Assembly (NCBI RefSeq): GCF_905475345.1
Contig: NC_066595.1
Location: 3,697,001-3,761,000 of the forward strand
Reading direction: 5' to 3'
Source: Vespula vulgaris
Taxonomy: Eukaryota; Arthropoda; Insecta; Hymenoptera; Vespidae
Length of the DNA: 64,000 nucleotides
Shown here: piece by piece, positions 1 to 11,623 of the stretch
How positions within the stretch are numbered: the stretch's first letter is position 1
Layout: every line of letters starts with the position of its first letter
Translations under genes and position numbers: made by a program
The notes under the pieces: generated by a model
What the model was told of the DNA's origin: nothing
The model's database searches: none
What the model saw: only the letters and a program-made list of their open reading frames with translations

Positions 1-296
1 TAAACATCAATAAAATAAAATATATATAATATATGAAAGTCTTCATGTTTAATGTATTAAGCATTGACCTACATTTCTACACTTGGAAAGGTGGACATTT
101 AGAACAAACTTGAAAAACATGAAGAAGAATAGTTTTGTATTATAAGAAGAAAAATACAAGATATAAGTTTAAAATAGTTTTAATACATGGTAGTGTAAGC
201 CTCGGCAGTCTTTAATTTAATGTAAAAACTAGTGATATATATTAATATTCATTAATGTCTATATATACATTTTTTAGATACGAATTAATAACTATA

Positions 297-1918
297 ATGA
301 AGTGTCAGACAATATTTAATAATATACGCACATTTTCTACTGAAAATATTATACCAAAAGTATGCATTGTTGGTTCAGGACCAGCAGGTTTTTATGCTGC
401 TCAACAATTACTAAAGGTAAAAATAGATAATCGTATGTTGTTAAAACTAGACTTATAATACCTGAAGTTTTATTTTAGATATCAAAAGATATTAGAGTTG
501 ACATATTAGAAAGACTACCAGTCCCATTTGGTTTAGTGCGTTTTGGTGTAGCACCAGATCATCCAGAAGTAAAAAATGTTATCAATACGTTCCATAAAAC
601 TGCTATGAATCCACGTGTTCAATTTATTGGTAATGTTAATGTTGGAAGAGATATTACAGTTAATCAATTACAAGAAATATATCATGCTGTGTTACTTGTA
701 AGTAATATGGCTAGTTTATGTATATATTGTCATACAATATTTTTCATTAATATTTCTATGTAATTAGTATTATTGTATTTGATATTATAGACTTATGGAG
801 CAGAAGAGGATAAATTACTTAATATCCCTGGAGAGGATTTAAATAATATAATATCAGGACGTCGATTTGTAGGATGGTATAATGGTGTACCAGCAGATAA
901 AAATTTAAATATAAATTTAGATGTAGAAGAAGCTGTTATATTGGGTCAAGGTAATGTGGCAATAGATATTGCAAGAATTCTTTTGACCTCTATTGATCAT
1001 CTTAAGGTATATATTTTTCTATAAAATATGTATATACATATGTATGTCCAACAAATATTTGATATCATTTCTTATTATATGATATTTATACAGTGTACAG
1101 ATATAACGGCACATGCGCTGGAACATCTTTCAAGCAGTAAAGTGCGTAAAGTTCGATTAATAGGAAGAAGAGGTCCATTGCAAGCTGCATTTACAATTGC
1201 AGAATTACGAGAAATTTTAAAACTTGAAAATTGTAAAACATTTTGGCGAAGAGAAGATTTTATTGGTATAAATGAAATTGTACCTATGTTAGCAAGACCA
1301 AGAAAACGATTAACGGAACTTATGTTGAAATCTTTAAATGAACAATCCGCAAATTGTACCACAGTTAAAAAAGAACTACATCCAATATTTTTGAGAAGCC
1401 CTATAGAATTTTTTGGTTTTAAAAATGTTGAAAAGATAAAGTTATCAGTAAATAAACTTGAAGGAGATAATATAAATACACAGAAAGCAAAACCTACAGA
1501 TGAGATAGAAGAAATATCATGTGGTATAGCTTTTCGAAGTATTGGTTATAAATCTGTACAAATAGATAAATCAATACCATTTAATAATAAGAAAGGTTGT
1601 GTAAAAAGTGTTGGAAAAGTAAAAGAAAATCTTTATGCTGCTGGTTGGGTTGCTACTGGACCTGTTGGTGTAATATTATCTACAATGACTAATGCATTTG
1701 AGATTGCTTCACTGATAAATAAAGAACTTTCAATTAAAGAAAATAAGCCAGGTTCTGAAGATCTTCATAAAGTTCTTAATTTAAAAAATATTCCTACAAT
1801 ATCGTATAGTGACTGGGAGAAAATAGATCAAATAGAACGACAAAGAGGTAAAGAAATGGGAAAGCCAAGAGAAAAAATAGTTGATATATCAGAAATGTTG
1901 AATATCGCTTTGAATTAA
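297..1918 (+). CDS. FDXR (dare): NADPH:adrenodoxin oxidoreductase, mitochondrial
   Basis: Four exons: 297-416, 479-697, 791-1006 and 1094-1918, all GT-AG and all phase 0, giving 459 aa. The N-terminus is short, basic and rich in Ser/Thr, as expected for a mitochondrial presequence. The FAD-binding motif GSGPAG is at residues 26-31. The NADPH-fold motif GQGNVA is at 165-170 and the GRRGPLQ segment near 209-215. The C-terminal GWVATGPVGV is typical of the family. The enzyme passes electrons from NADPH to ferredoxin for mitochondrial P450s (ecdysteroid synthesis in insects) and for Fe-S cluster assembly. An upstream in-frame ATG at 255 exists, but a tttttag acceptor-like site at 271-276 suggests it lies in a 5' UTR intron, so the start at 297 is preferred. 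Length is close to vertebrate FDXR. Confidence 0.93.
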
Positions 1919-2881
1919 TATAGTTATTTCTTATTAAAATATGTCAAAAAATAAAATAAAAATATACATGTAATTATATCCCTCTATTTACATTCTTATA
2001 CATACATACATTCTTATTTTAAAAGATATAAATATATAATATATTATATATTTGATAAATAAATAAATATCGCTGTTCAAAATATATTATATAAACATAT
2101 TAATAAACAACAAAATATATTAATAAACAAATATAGATAAAACATACCATTCTTATTAAATCGTAATCTTAACCTATAAATACAATACATAATCTATGAT
2201 TCTGCTTAGAATAAATAATAGTGATATGGGTATTTTATAAATGTATAAAAAAGTAAAAATTAATAAAAATTATATAAACGAAATGAATCTTTTGTATAAG
2301 CATAAATAATATTTCACCAAAACGAGATTCTATTAAGAACTTGCACGGCACATAAACAATGGAACAATAATACATTTGTTTAACGCGTAGTTTATAACAC
2401 TTGTTAATTATTATTGTTAATGAAAATAATTTTTATTTAATATTTAAGTACATGTAAATAACATTTAGAAAGTATAAGTCATTCGCGTGTTCAATATCAA
2501 CAGCTGAAGGCATGTATTTATATTATATGACTAGGAATTTTGTAAACATGTGAATTACTCCTATGAACGGTGTATATATATGTGCGCATGAAAAATGGAC
2601 GCTCAGATGTAAAGAGTGTATCGAGCGCTTCGTAGATTGGTATCGAGTTCTTAACGATGCTTTCTATTTACGGAAAGCACATTATAATACAAGCGTACCA
2701 AAAGGAAAGAATTACACATTTTTTTTTTTTTTTTATTGGAATTGTAATTTCATTGTTCAATGCGTGAATAACGAAATATTATATTAATTTTATTATTAAT
2801 TTATAATGCAGCAATTTTTAAATGTGTTAATCATTGATTATATTTTTTAGCATAAGAATTAGAAAATAATATACACACAAT
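1919..2881. other. FDXR-TSEN2 intergenic region
   Basis: AT-rich spacer between two genes on the same strand. It holds the FDXR poly(A) signal and presumably the TSEN2 promoter in the somewhat GC-richer stretch 2560-2720. A 16-base T run lies near 2720. No coding sequence was recognised. Confidence 0.6.
1950..1955 (+). promoter_or_regulatory. poly(A) signal of FDXR
   Basis: AATAAA 31 bases after the FDXR stop, followed closely by a second overlapping AATAAA. Seen directly; use is inferred. Confidence 0.5.
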
Positions 2882-4764
2882 ATGAATTTACGAGAACCAA
2901 AAAAGAAGCTGAGGGCAAAAGTACAAAATAAATCTCCTTTACCAATTACATTAAATGAAACAGAATGGGTTGTTTATACAGCTTATCTTACAGACATTGG
3001 ATCTTGCATTATCGATTCAGATGAAATTACAGCAGTGCATTCCATGGTTAATTATTATTTTCAAAAAAAAAAAATATTTTTTTTTTGTTTATAAATTTAT
3101 GTTTTAAAATTATTTTTAAGTCTATAAAATATATATATGTATATATATATATGTGTGTGTGTGTGTTTCATGATATATTATTCAATCAATAATATATCAT
3201 GAAACATACAGATTTTCTTTTTTTTATTTAGGGATTTTTTGGTAAGGGTTCTTTATCAAGAAGCTATCCATCATTTGGAAAAGCTAGATATGGAGCACCA
3301 CCTCTTATTAGAAATAGGCAATGGGCTCGTCGACAAGAGTGGTCACAAGAAGTTAAACTACTTGATGAAGAATTCTATCAAGAAAATAATTATAATAAAA
3401 ATTCTATAAAATCAATGAAAAATGATGATTGTGATGCTAATGTATCAAATCAATCTACAGATACTAAGGAAAAAGAAGGTATGATTATTATGCAAATTTT
3501 AAAATTAAAAAGTCATAAAAGAAAAAATAACTATGATATTATTTTATTCTATATTAATTCTTTTGATTCAGCAACAGAACCATCCAATAATGAAAAGAAA
3601 CATGATGAACCAGATATCATGGAAATTCATGTAAATATACCTAACATGATAAAAAATAAAGACAACAAACAAATAATCAATGATAATGAATTCTGTGAAA
3701 TAGTTCCTTGTTCTGAAGAAGATGTATGTGTACTTATTAATAAAGAATCTATAAAAGATATTGACCAATCAATGGTTAAAGAAAGTGATAAAAAGATTTT
3801 AGAAGATCATCATATAAATTTAGATAATTCAGACAATTGTGATTCAGTAACAGCAAGTACACATATTAAAAAGAGGAAAAATAATATACAAGGACAGTTA
3901 TTAATTCTGCCGGACAGTGATTCAGAGACAGAAAATTATCTAGAAAATATTAAACCAAGAATTGAATCTGAAAGTTTTCCAGTTAGAGAATCTCTACATA
4001 TGACTTTTGAAGAAACCTTTTTTCTTATGTTTGGTTTAGGTTGTTTGCAACTAATTCATTTTGATGGTACTTTAATGGATATTAATAATGCTTGGTTGTA
4101 TTTTTCTAAAGAAGATACAAATTTTGTACAAAAATATGTTGTATACCATTATTTCCGAAGCAAGGGTTGGGTAGTTAAACCAGGCCTTAAATATGGAGGA
4201 GACTTTTGTCAGTATTATTTTTCTTATGTAATATAAACAAATAACTTTATATACTTGATATTTTAGATCATTATTTTAAAATTTAATCATTTTAGTATTA
4301 TATAAAGAAGGGCCACCATTTTATCATGCTTCTTATATAGTAATAATAGATGTTGTGGATGCAGATTTATTGACTATAATTCCCAGTAAATCTATCCGAA
4401 AAATGACCTGGAGTAACTTATTTGGATTAGATCGCTTATCTGAAAGTGCTGCTAAGGTAACATATATAAGTAATAAGTAGAAAAGTTTGTATGGTTATAA
4501 AATTAATACCATAAACTTTCCATTATTATGTTATTAATAATATCGATAATTGATTTCTCAGTTGAGGAATACTAATTTTGTTGGTAGGAAATATTATTTG
4601 CTCAAGTTTTGTGGCCTTCATCAATATCTTTGAATTCTGGCCCATCCAGTCCATGTATGCTATCTGAATTCACAGTGAGAGAATTATTATGGAGGCGATG
4701 GAACCCAAAACAAAATCAAGATGTAATGATTGTAGAAGAAGAAGAAGACGAAGATTCATGTTAA
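2882..4764 (+). CDS. TSEN2: tRNA-splicing endonuclease catalytic subunit Sen2
   Basis: Five exons: 2882-3046, 3232-3478, 3572-4207, 4296-4456 and 4588-4764, giving 461 aa in frame. The N-terminal part carries the GFFGKGSLSRS..PSF block typical of Sen2. The C-terminal nuclease fold is complete: catalytic Tyr352 and His360 lie in LLYKEGPPFYHASY with the family's 8-residue spacing, and Lys403 is the last codon of exon 4 (SAAKE). The middle is a Lys/Asp/Ser-rich linker and the tail is acidic. Sen2 cuts the 5' splice site of intron-containing pre-tRNAs in the four-subunit TSEN complex. Intron 2 (93 nt) has no stop and preserves frame, so a 492-aa form is possible. The gene converges on CMC1. Confidence 0.92.
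3164..3206. repeat. perfect hairpin in TSEN2 intron 1
   Basis: A 19-base arm (TGTTTCATGATATATTATT) is followed by a 5-base loop and the exact reverse complement. It sits directly after a (TA)n(TG)n microsatellite inside intron 1. It could be a MITE end or a slipped-strand product. No coding role is seen. Confidence 0.8.
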
Positions 4765-5136
4765 AAACAGTCAATATATAATTTATTTTGAAATATCTGA
4801 TTGCAAAAATAAAAATCAGTATTTTTATTATTTGTTTTTTATAACTTAAATTTTATACTTTTTAAGTCTTATAATAAATGTAACGTGAATAATATGTTTA
4901 TAATTATTAATGAATTCATTTAATACTCTTTATTAAGTTATAAAAAATCTTTAATCTTTAAAAGTAAGTTAATCTATTGATTTTGTAACAAATATTAGTT
5001 TACAATTAATCAGAAATATATATTTTTTTTTAATTTTATTTCAATATAATTACAAATAATTCAATACTATTTACAATCTTAAAGAATTACTAAAAAGATA
5101 TTTGCATAAGTTATATTATATTGATTGATTTTGAAA
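4765..5136. other. convergent 3' region, TSEN2/CMC1
   Basis: This AT-rich spacer lies between the two stop codons of converging genes. AATAAA at 4808-4813 serves TSEN2, and TTTATT at 5035-5040 reads AATAAA on the minus strand for CMC1. Nothing else was seen. Confidence 0.6.
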
Positions 5137-5825
5137 CTACTGCATTTTTTTAAATTTTTTTGGTATATTTGTTCTTCTATATTCACTTCTTTCTTGAAGA
5201 TATATTTGTTTACATTCCTCTTGAAAATCTTTATCATAAAACCATTTTTCTAAACATCCTTTTAATTTATTATTTTCTTTTCTACATTTGAATATCATCA
5301 TGAAATTATTTTCTTTACAACATTTTGTGAATTCTATAAAATGCATATATTATATAACATAAGAATATTAAATAATTTATTTAACTCGGATTTTACCTTC
5401 AACTTCAGGTATACATTTCTCTTTTTTTGTCTTATCTCTTATTATTTGTGGTATAAGTACATCTATTTCAACCTTTCTTAAAGTTTTATCATCAGGATCA
5501 CCTGTATAATGTAATATTTTTATATTTAATAACATAAAAACAAAACATAAAAAAAAAACATAATAAAAGAAAAAAAAAGTAAATTTGTTTGGATTTTTAC
5601 AAGATAGAAACCATAATTTTTTTCTTTTATCTGTCCATTTATTTGTAAAATTTATTAAGAGTTAACCTATTACAAAGAAGAATTATTATATATGATAAAT
5701 AAATAACCTCATATTTTTATTATAAAATATATATTAAAATAAAATAAGATATGACAATTTCTATTATTACAGCTACCTATTCCATGTGGCCCTGCCCCAT
5801 ACTTTGGTGGAAGGATTCCTGACAT
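5137..5825 (-). CDS. CMC1: COX assembly mitochondrial protein homologue (twin CX9C)
   Basis: Three exons on the minus strand: 5825-5777, 5501-5397 and 5333-5137, giving 116 aa. Both CX9C motifs are present: C-IPEVEEFTK-C is completed across the exon 2/3 junction, and C-RKENNKLKG-C follows. After it come a conserved C..EEC segment and the basic tail. Twin-CX9C proteins are oxidised by Mia40 in the intermembrane space. CMC1 binds COX1 intermediates and copper during cytochrome c oxidase assembly. The start at 5825 gives MSGILPPKYGAGPHG, typical of insect members. Head-to-head with Rpn11, 405 bp between start codons. Confidence 0.9.
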
Positions 5826-6230
5826 CTTATTTGTTCCGATTGTTTAAATATTTTCAGATTCCCTAAATGTGAGTAAAGCTATAATATAGTTCCTTCCAGT
5901 TCCGCCATTCTAAGTATTCATACGCCGCGCTGGTGAGTCTGCACATTTGAGAATTGTCAGTTTATAAGAAATGATTGGATTATATTGTGGATTATATATA
6001 TTTCTTTTGTGCAGTTGAATATAAAACTTATATAATTATTTATTAACGTGAATTTGAATTATTTGGTATGTAATACGCTAAAGTATAATATATAAAATGA
6101 AAAATTTATACGACCAAGCTATTAGTTAACCTCTATTATACTGTATCAGTGTAGCTTACAATTTAAAAAATATTTCTTATGTACCTATATAAGCTTTTTT
6201 ATTTAATTTAAATGTTCAAGATAAAGAAAA
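5826..6230. promoter_or_regulatory. shared CMC1/Rpn11 promoter region
   Basis: Intergenic spacer between divergent start codons, with a GC-richer patch near 5880-5950 flanked by AT-rich sequence. A bidirectional promoter is inferred from layout only; no specific motif was identified. Confidence 0.45.
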
Positions 6231-7461
6231 ATGGATAGACTTCTACGACTGGGTGGTGGTTTACCAGCTCCATTGAATCAAGGACCTCCACCATCTGATG
6301 CACCTGTCGTTGATACTGCAGAACAAGTATTTTATTTATATTTTATTGTAATTCACTTATTCAATTATTATTCTATAATTTATCGTATACTTCAAGGTGT
6401 ACATTTCATCATTGGCACTTTTAAAAATGCTGAAACATGGCCGAGCTGGAGTACCTATGGAAGTTATGGGTTTGATGTTAGGCGAATTTGTAGATGATTA
6501 TACTGTTCGTGTAATCGATGTTTTTGCCATGCCACAAACGGGAACTGTAATAATTAATATATATTTATTTTTAATTTAAGTAGCTTTAGTTAGGTATTAA
6601 ATATATTTCTTTAATATTTAGGGAGTGAGTGTAGAAGCGGTTGACCCAGTATTTCAAGCTAAAATGTTGGATATGCTTAAACAGACTGGTAGACCAGAAA
6701 TGGTTGTAGGTTGGTACCATTCTCACCCAGGATTTGGTTGTTGGTTATCTGGAGTAGATATCAATACACAACAGTCGTTTGAAGCACTCAGCGAAAGAGC
6801 TGTTGCTGTTGTCATTGATCCTATCCAATCAGTGAAAGGAAAAGTGGTTATTGATGCATTTAGATTAATCAATCCTAACATGATGGCAAGTATTTCAAGA
6901 ATAATAAAATTTTTATGTAAATTTTATATAATTTTTACATTGTTATAGGTTCTTGGTCAAGAACCTCGGCAAACTACATCAAATTTAGGTCATCTACAGA
7001 AACCTTCTGTCCAAGCCTTAATACATGGATTAAATCGTCATTATTATAGCATTAGTATCAACTATCGTAAAAATGAATTAGAGCAAAAGATGTTATTAAA
7101 TTTACATAAAAAGACTTGGATGGATGGTCTCACTCTTGCTGAATACTCAGAACATAGTAGACTTAACGAAAATATTGTTTCTGAAATGCTTGAACTTGCT
7201 AAAAACTATAATAAGGTATGTTCTATTGTGATTTTCTTAATACATAATTTTATTTAGGATATAAAATACTATTGTAATGTACTACTTCTAAATCTGCAGG
7301 CATTGGAAGATGAAGAAAAAATGACACCTGAGCAATTGGCTATTAAAAACGTCGGTAAACAAGATCCAAAACGTCATTTAGAAGAAAAAGTTGATACACT
7401 TATGGCTACAAATATTGTACAATGTTTAGGAGCTATGCTTGATACAGTTGTATTCAAATAA
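6231..7461 (+). CDS. PSMD14 (Rpn11): 26S proteasome lid deubiquitinase Rpn11/PSMD14
   Basis: Five exons: 6231-6326, 6397-6546, 6622-6885, 6949-7215 and 7300-7461, all phase 0, giving 312 aa (vertebrate form about 310). The JAMM/MPN+ zinc site is complete: Glu54 in PMEVMG, then His115, His117 and Asp128 in HSHPGFGCWLSGVD. The protein is nearly invariant against vertebrate Rpn11, including the C-terminal NIVQCL..MLDTVVFK. It removes ubiquitin chains en bloc as substrates enter the proteasome. Intron 3 starts with GC (ATG|GCAAGT at 6886) rather than GT; this is the only join that gives the conserved NMM|VLGQEPRQ. Poly(A) signal at 7499-7504. Confidence 0.97.
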
Positions 7462-8645
7462 CTATTTCTTAAAATACATATTGAAGTATGATCTTTAAAA
7501 TAAATTTTTTAAATGGAAATACAAGTATATTTTGTATTCCTATGATTTATAATACAATTTTGATGTAAAGATATTTTTACAGTTAATCCATACTTCTTAT
7601 ATAATATTGTTTTTATAAACTTTAATCAAAATAAGATTGTTTTTAAAAACATAATACAATTCCCCGCTAAACGTACATAATCCTTATTTTTTGAAAATAA
7701 GGTATAACAAATACATACATACATACATACATATATATATATATTTAAACAGAAACGTGCAAACTTCTGATTAAAGTAAAAATAATTTTCACACTAGTGC
7801 TATTTTATTGTCTCTATTTGAATATACTTACTCCTCTATTGTTTCCAGATGTTATTATATAGATCAGCAATGCGCATATAAATCCTTCAATTCTAAACAA
7901 AATAATATCATAGTGTGGGTAATGCAATACAATAAAATTGGTGAATACTAATATGATAGTTATAAGAATTTGCTAAGGAGAAACAAAAAAATTCAGATAA
8001 GGAACAATTGGCTTTGTAAGTCAATTTTGCACATCTCTGATCTAAAACGAAACTAAAATAATAAAATCAAATTAAATGTCTGATAATTAGAAATATCTAT
8101 TCAATGTAAAAAATATTCAATCTACTATGTAATAATTAGGTCAATTATAAAAATTGAAAAAATATATAATACCTACAGATGTTTGTAGTAATTGTATTTT
8201 GTATGTATATACATGGAACAATTGCAGTAAAATACTAACTCCTTATAATCCTTTTTCAAGGATTGTTATAGTTGCTCAAACTATTTGTATATTACATCAT
8301 AGAATATACATATCTTCAAATGCATCAAAACATAGAGAATCTGATTTCGTATCATTAAACTTTAGATCACGTGTTGTGTAAAGTTGTTCGTTTCGTGGAA
8401 AAATTTATCTTACAAGATAATATTCGTTTGTATAATTACATTCTTATTTAAAACTCAATGTCATCATAATCTGAATATCAAATTATTCTCATCAGTGTTT
8501 AAATGATGACATCTTTTAAATAAAATTGAAAAAGACTAAAATGTTATAAAGATATCTTAATAGTATTTCTATACTGTTTGTGGGATTTTATGAATATTAT
8601 TACAAAAAATTTTTTAGAATTTAAAAAAAAAAAAAGTAGATTAAA
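7462..8645. other. convergent 3' region, Rpn11/dyskerin
   Basis: AT-rich spacer of about 1.2 kb between converging genes. It holds the Rpn11 poly(A) signal, a small 9-bp hairpin at 7682-7702 (CCTTATTTT, loop TTG) and an (ATAC)n/(AT)n microsatellite at 7711-7744. A 75-codon open frame at 8154-8381 shows no recognisable protein character. Confidence 0.55.
7499..7504 (+). promoter_or_regulatory. poly(A) signal of Rpn11
   Basis: AATAAA 37 bases after the Rpn11 stop codon. Confidence 0.5.
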
Positions 8646-11153
8646 CTAGCTCGAAAGTGCAGTTTCTCGTTCTTTAGCCTTTTTCTTTTTCTTTTTTTTC
8701 TTTTCTTCTTTTACAGATACATCCTAAAAGACAAAATTGATCTATTGATTAATATTTTCACCAATCAATTAATAAACTATTTTAGTAGTGAATTCTTCCT
8801 TACCATAGTTTCACCTTCTTTTTCTTCAATTTTTTTAGAATCTTCACCTTCTATATCTTGTTTTTCCTTTTTCTTTTCCTTTTCCTTTTCCTTTTTCTTT
8901 TTCTTTTTATCTTTCTTTTCTTTCTTTTTTTCTTTCGGCGAAGTTAATTCCTGATCTTCACTTTCCTTTTTAACTATATCTTCTGTAACACTTACTGTAC
9001 TTTCATATTTTCTTTTTCTACCAGCAACTTCTGTTACTCCATTATTTTCAGACTGCAAAATTATTTTAGTCATTAAATATTTATTATATTTGTATTTACT
9101 GCAAATCGTAGTAATATAATACATCAGAAGTTGTGCAAATTACCTTGACATCAACTGTACTAGAATAATCAGCATAATTCTGTAACCAATCAGCAGGTGT
9201 ATTTTCATTTGGTTTACCATGTTTATCTAATTTCCCTTCAATTATCATTCGTTTTTTTATCGATGCTTTAGGTCCCAGACCCCACCTCCTTGGATATGCA
9301 TCTCTTTCCATAATAACACGTTTAATTTTAGCTGCTACACCATGATCACAAGCAGTCATTGTAGGAGATGTCATTAATGCTACACCTATATATCAGCAAT
9401 AAATTAAATATTGATTATACTGAAACAATTGTTAATAATAATTGATTTACTTATAACACGTATAGCGTATTACTTATAACTACATATAGCAATGAATTTT
9501 ATACAGCATTATTGTTATTTTGAAATTAAATTTACCAAGTGCTATAGCTTCGCCTTTCGTAGTTACAATTACAATTTCTTGATTAAGTTCAATACCATCA
9601 TCATACATCAGAATGCCTGGTAACATTATTTTGGCTCCATAACAAATTGCATTTACCTATTAATGTATTTTGTATAAATAACATTAAAATATTTGTATTG
9701 TTTTTCTTCTTTTTTAGAAATATTGAATACATACAGCACTGTCTTTGACAATTATCCTTTTATGATTTACAAGAAGTGCTTCCAATGGTTTTATTACTCT
9801 TCTTAAGTAGGATTCATCTCCATGATTATCATATAACCATTGGGCATCAAGAATATCATGCATAGTCACCATATTATCCTTTTCAGATTGAATACCAGAA
9901 CGACTTCTTCGTAAATCCTGCATTTGGCAACCAGTGCCCAAGAAAAGCCCAAGATGAACACATATAGTCCTGATATATGTACCAGCTTCACAACTAATAT
10001 GAAATACTCCCATATTGCGTTCTTCATCATAATCTAAAAACTTGCTTTCATAGACAGTTCTAACACGCAATTGTCTTTTAACTGCAGATATAAGAGGAGG
10101 CCTTTGAAACAATGCACCACGTAACTTCTCTAATGCTTGATGTACCTATAATGATACGTATATATTGTAATTAATATATTTACGAAAATTACATACATAT
10201 ATGAATTTTTATAAATAAACAATAAATTTACTTTTTGAACACTTTCAGGTGCTGAATGGAGTTTAAATACTCCCACATATTCTTTTCCTGCTGATTGTTG
10301 GGATTTTGCTAGTCTTGTTGCTCTATCAATACATACAATCAAACAACCTGATACTTTAGGATCTAAAGTACCAGAATGACCAGTTTTTTCTACTTTCAAA
10401 ATTCTTTTTATCCAAGCTACGACTTCATGTGATGATGGATTGCAAGGCTTATCAAGATTGATACAACCTGATTTTATATATTCAGATAATGAGCGATGAA
10501 GTGGGGTAGAACCACTAGTTAAGGGAGTAAAATGTTTCGTTCGAGTAAACATTTTGTCAAAATTCTGTAATAAAAAAATGTTATTTACAGGTCAAGCAAG
10601 AAAATGAATATATTGAACAATAATATAAAATAAAAACATCATAAACCAATTAGCTGACAAGTTAAATACAAACCTTAAATAAAAGTGGCCAATCCTCGCA
10701 ATTTAATTTTACCTCTTCAGTGGACGGTTTAATTTCACATTCCATAATAGCTTGAATCTCTCCAAGAGATTTTTTTTTATCTTTTTTCTTAATTTTCTCT
10801 GTAATAGTAATGCCGATTTTAACCTCTTATACAATTTCAATCTATGTTTTCTACAACTTATAATTTTACATATTGATATTATGATAAATGATAAAGGAAA
10901 GAAGTATATATAATAATAAAGATTTGATAACATATTTATCAATCTTTTTCAAAAAAAACATAAACTGAATCAATTGAATGTCCGGAGAACACGTGTTTAC
11001 TAAAACGTGGGCATATAAAAGGCGCGAGAAGCAATTATTTATCGAACAATATAATGTCTGAAGAATGACACGAATAATGTAAACAATTAATAGAGCTAGA
11101 TTAAATACAATTCGCATTATAATTTAATTATAGAAATTACCATTTTCTGCCAT
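8646..11153 (-). CDS. DKC1 (Nop60B): dyskerin, H/ACA snoRNP pseudouridine synthase
   Basis: Eight exons on the minus strand: 11153-11141, 10798-10674, 10564-10232, 10145-9735, 9656-9536, 9385-9144, 9052-8804 and 8723-8646, giving 523 aa. Order: Lys-rich N-terminus; dyskerin-like segment (DWPLLFKNFDK); TruB catalytic domain with HSGTLDPKVSG (catalytic Asp114) and EAGTYIRT; PUA domain (CYGAKIMLPG...TTKGEAIAL..ALMT); then Lys/Glu-rich KKE tails typical of the nucleolar form. It converts uridine to pseudouridine in rRNA/snRNA with Nhp2, Nop10 and Gar1, and stabilises telomerase RNA where present. Exon 1 encodes only four full codons. Head-to-head with CDC45. Confidence 0.95.
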
Positions 11154-11623
11154 TTTTATATGGATAATAAAGTAAATTAATGGATTAAAGATGAACTGCA
11201 AATTACTCGCCGCATGCACGCAATCACATTGATGGACGCCACACGCACATGTCCGGAAAGTAAGCGATTAATATCGACCTTATAAGGTCGATATATTGAT
11301 ATATATCGATTGAATTCGATTTATATCGATTCACTAATATTATAATAAAAATTTAAAAATATCGAGCAAATTTGTTCAATTATTAATTAAAAAAATCTTT
11401 ATAAATACATTTTGTATTTTTAAATAATCAAAAAACAAAATATCGAATTTTTTTCATGTATCATAATTTTTATTAGAAATTTGAATAATCCATACATGTA
11501 TTTCTCTTTTATTTATCACAGAGCACGCCACCATCGATGTTGTTCCGTTTTCGCGGTAAACTGTTAAGAGTTAAAGTAAGTTGAAATAAATAAAATATCA
11601 CAGATGCCGAATATTAATGCAAC
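11154..11623. promoter_or_regulatory. shared dyskerin/CDC45 promoter region
   Basis: 470 bp between divergent start codons. It has a GC-richer core at 11195-11265, then a perfect 24-bp palindrome at 11271-11294 and two TATATCGATT repeats at 11302-11311 and 11322-11331. These resemble the Drosophila DRE (TATCGATA), which drives replication genes. A bidirectional promoter is inferred. Confidence 0.5.
11271..11294. repeat. perfect 24-bp palindrome in divergent promoter
   Basis: Half-site ATATCGACCTTA is followed immediately by its exact reverse complement. The centre is TTATAA. The next base pair breaks the symmetry on both sides. It lies about 140 bp upstream of the dyskerin start and about 330 bp upstream of the CDC45 start. 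Confidence 0.85.

Noticed and set aside
2563..2787. 74-codon open frame before TSEN2
   Set aside because: Ends in a poly-T derived Phe run; no recognisable protein; more likely promoter/5' UTR.
4588..4764. Apparent loss of the TSEN2 catalytic lysine
   Set aside because: First looked missing in exon 5, but alignment around SAAKE places the lysine at residue 403, the last codon of exon 4.
8154..8381. 75-codon open frame between Rpn11 and dyskerin
   Set aside because: No domain, AT-driven codons, in a convergent 3' region.
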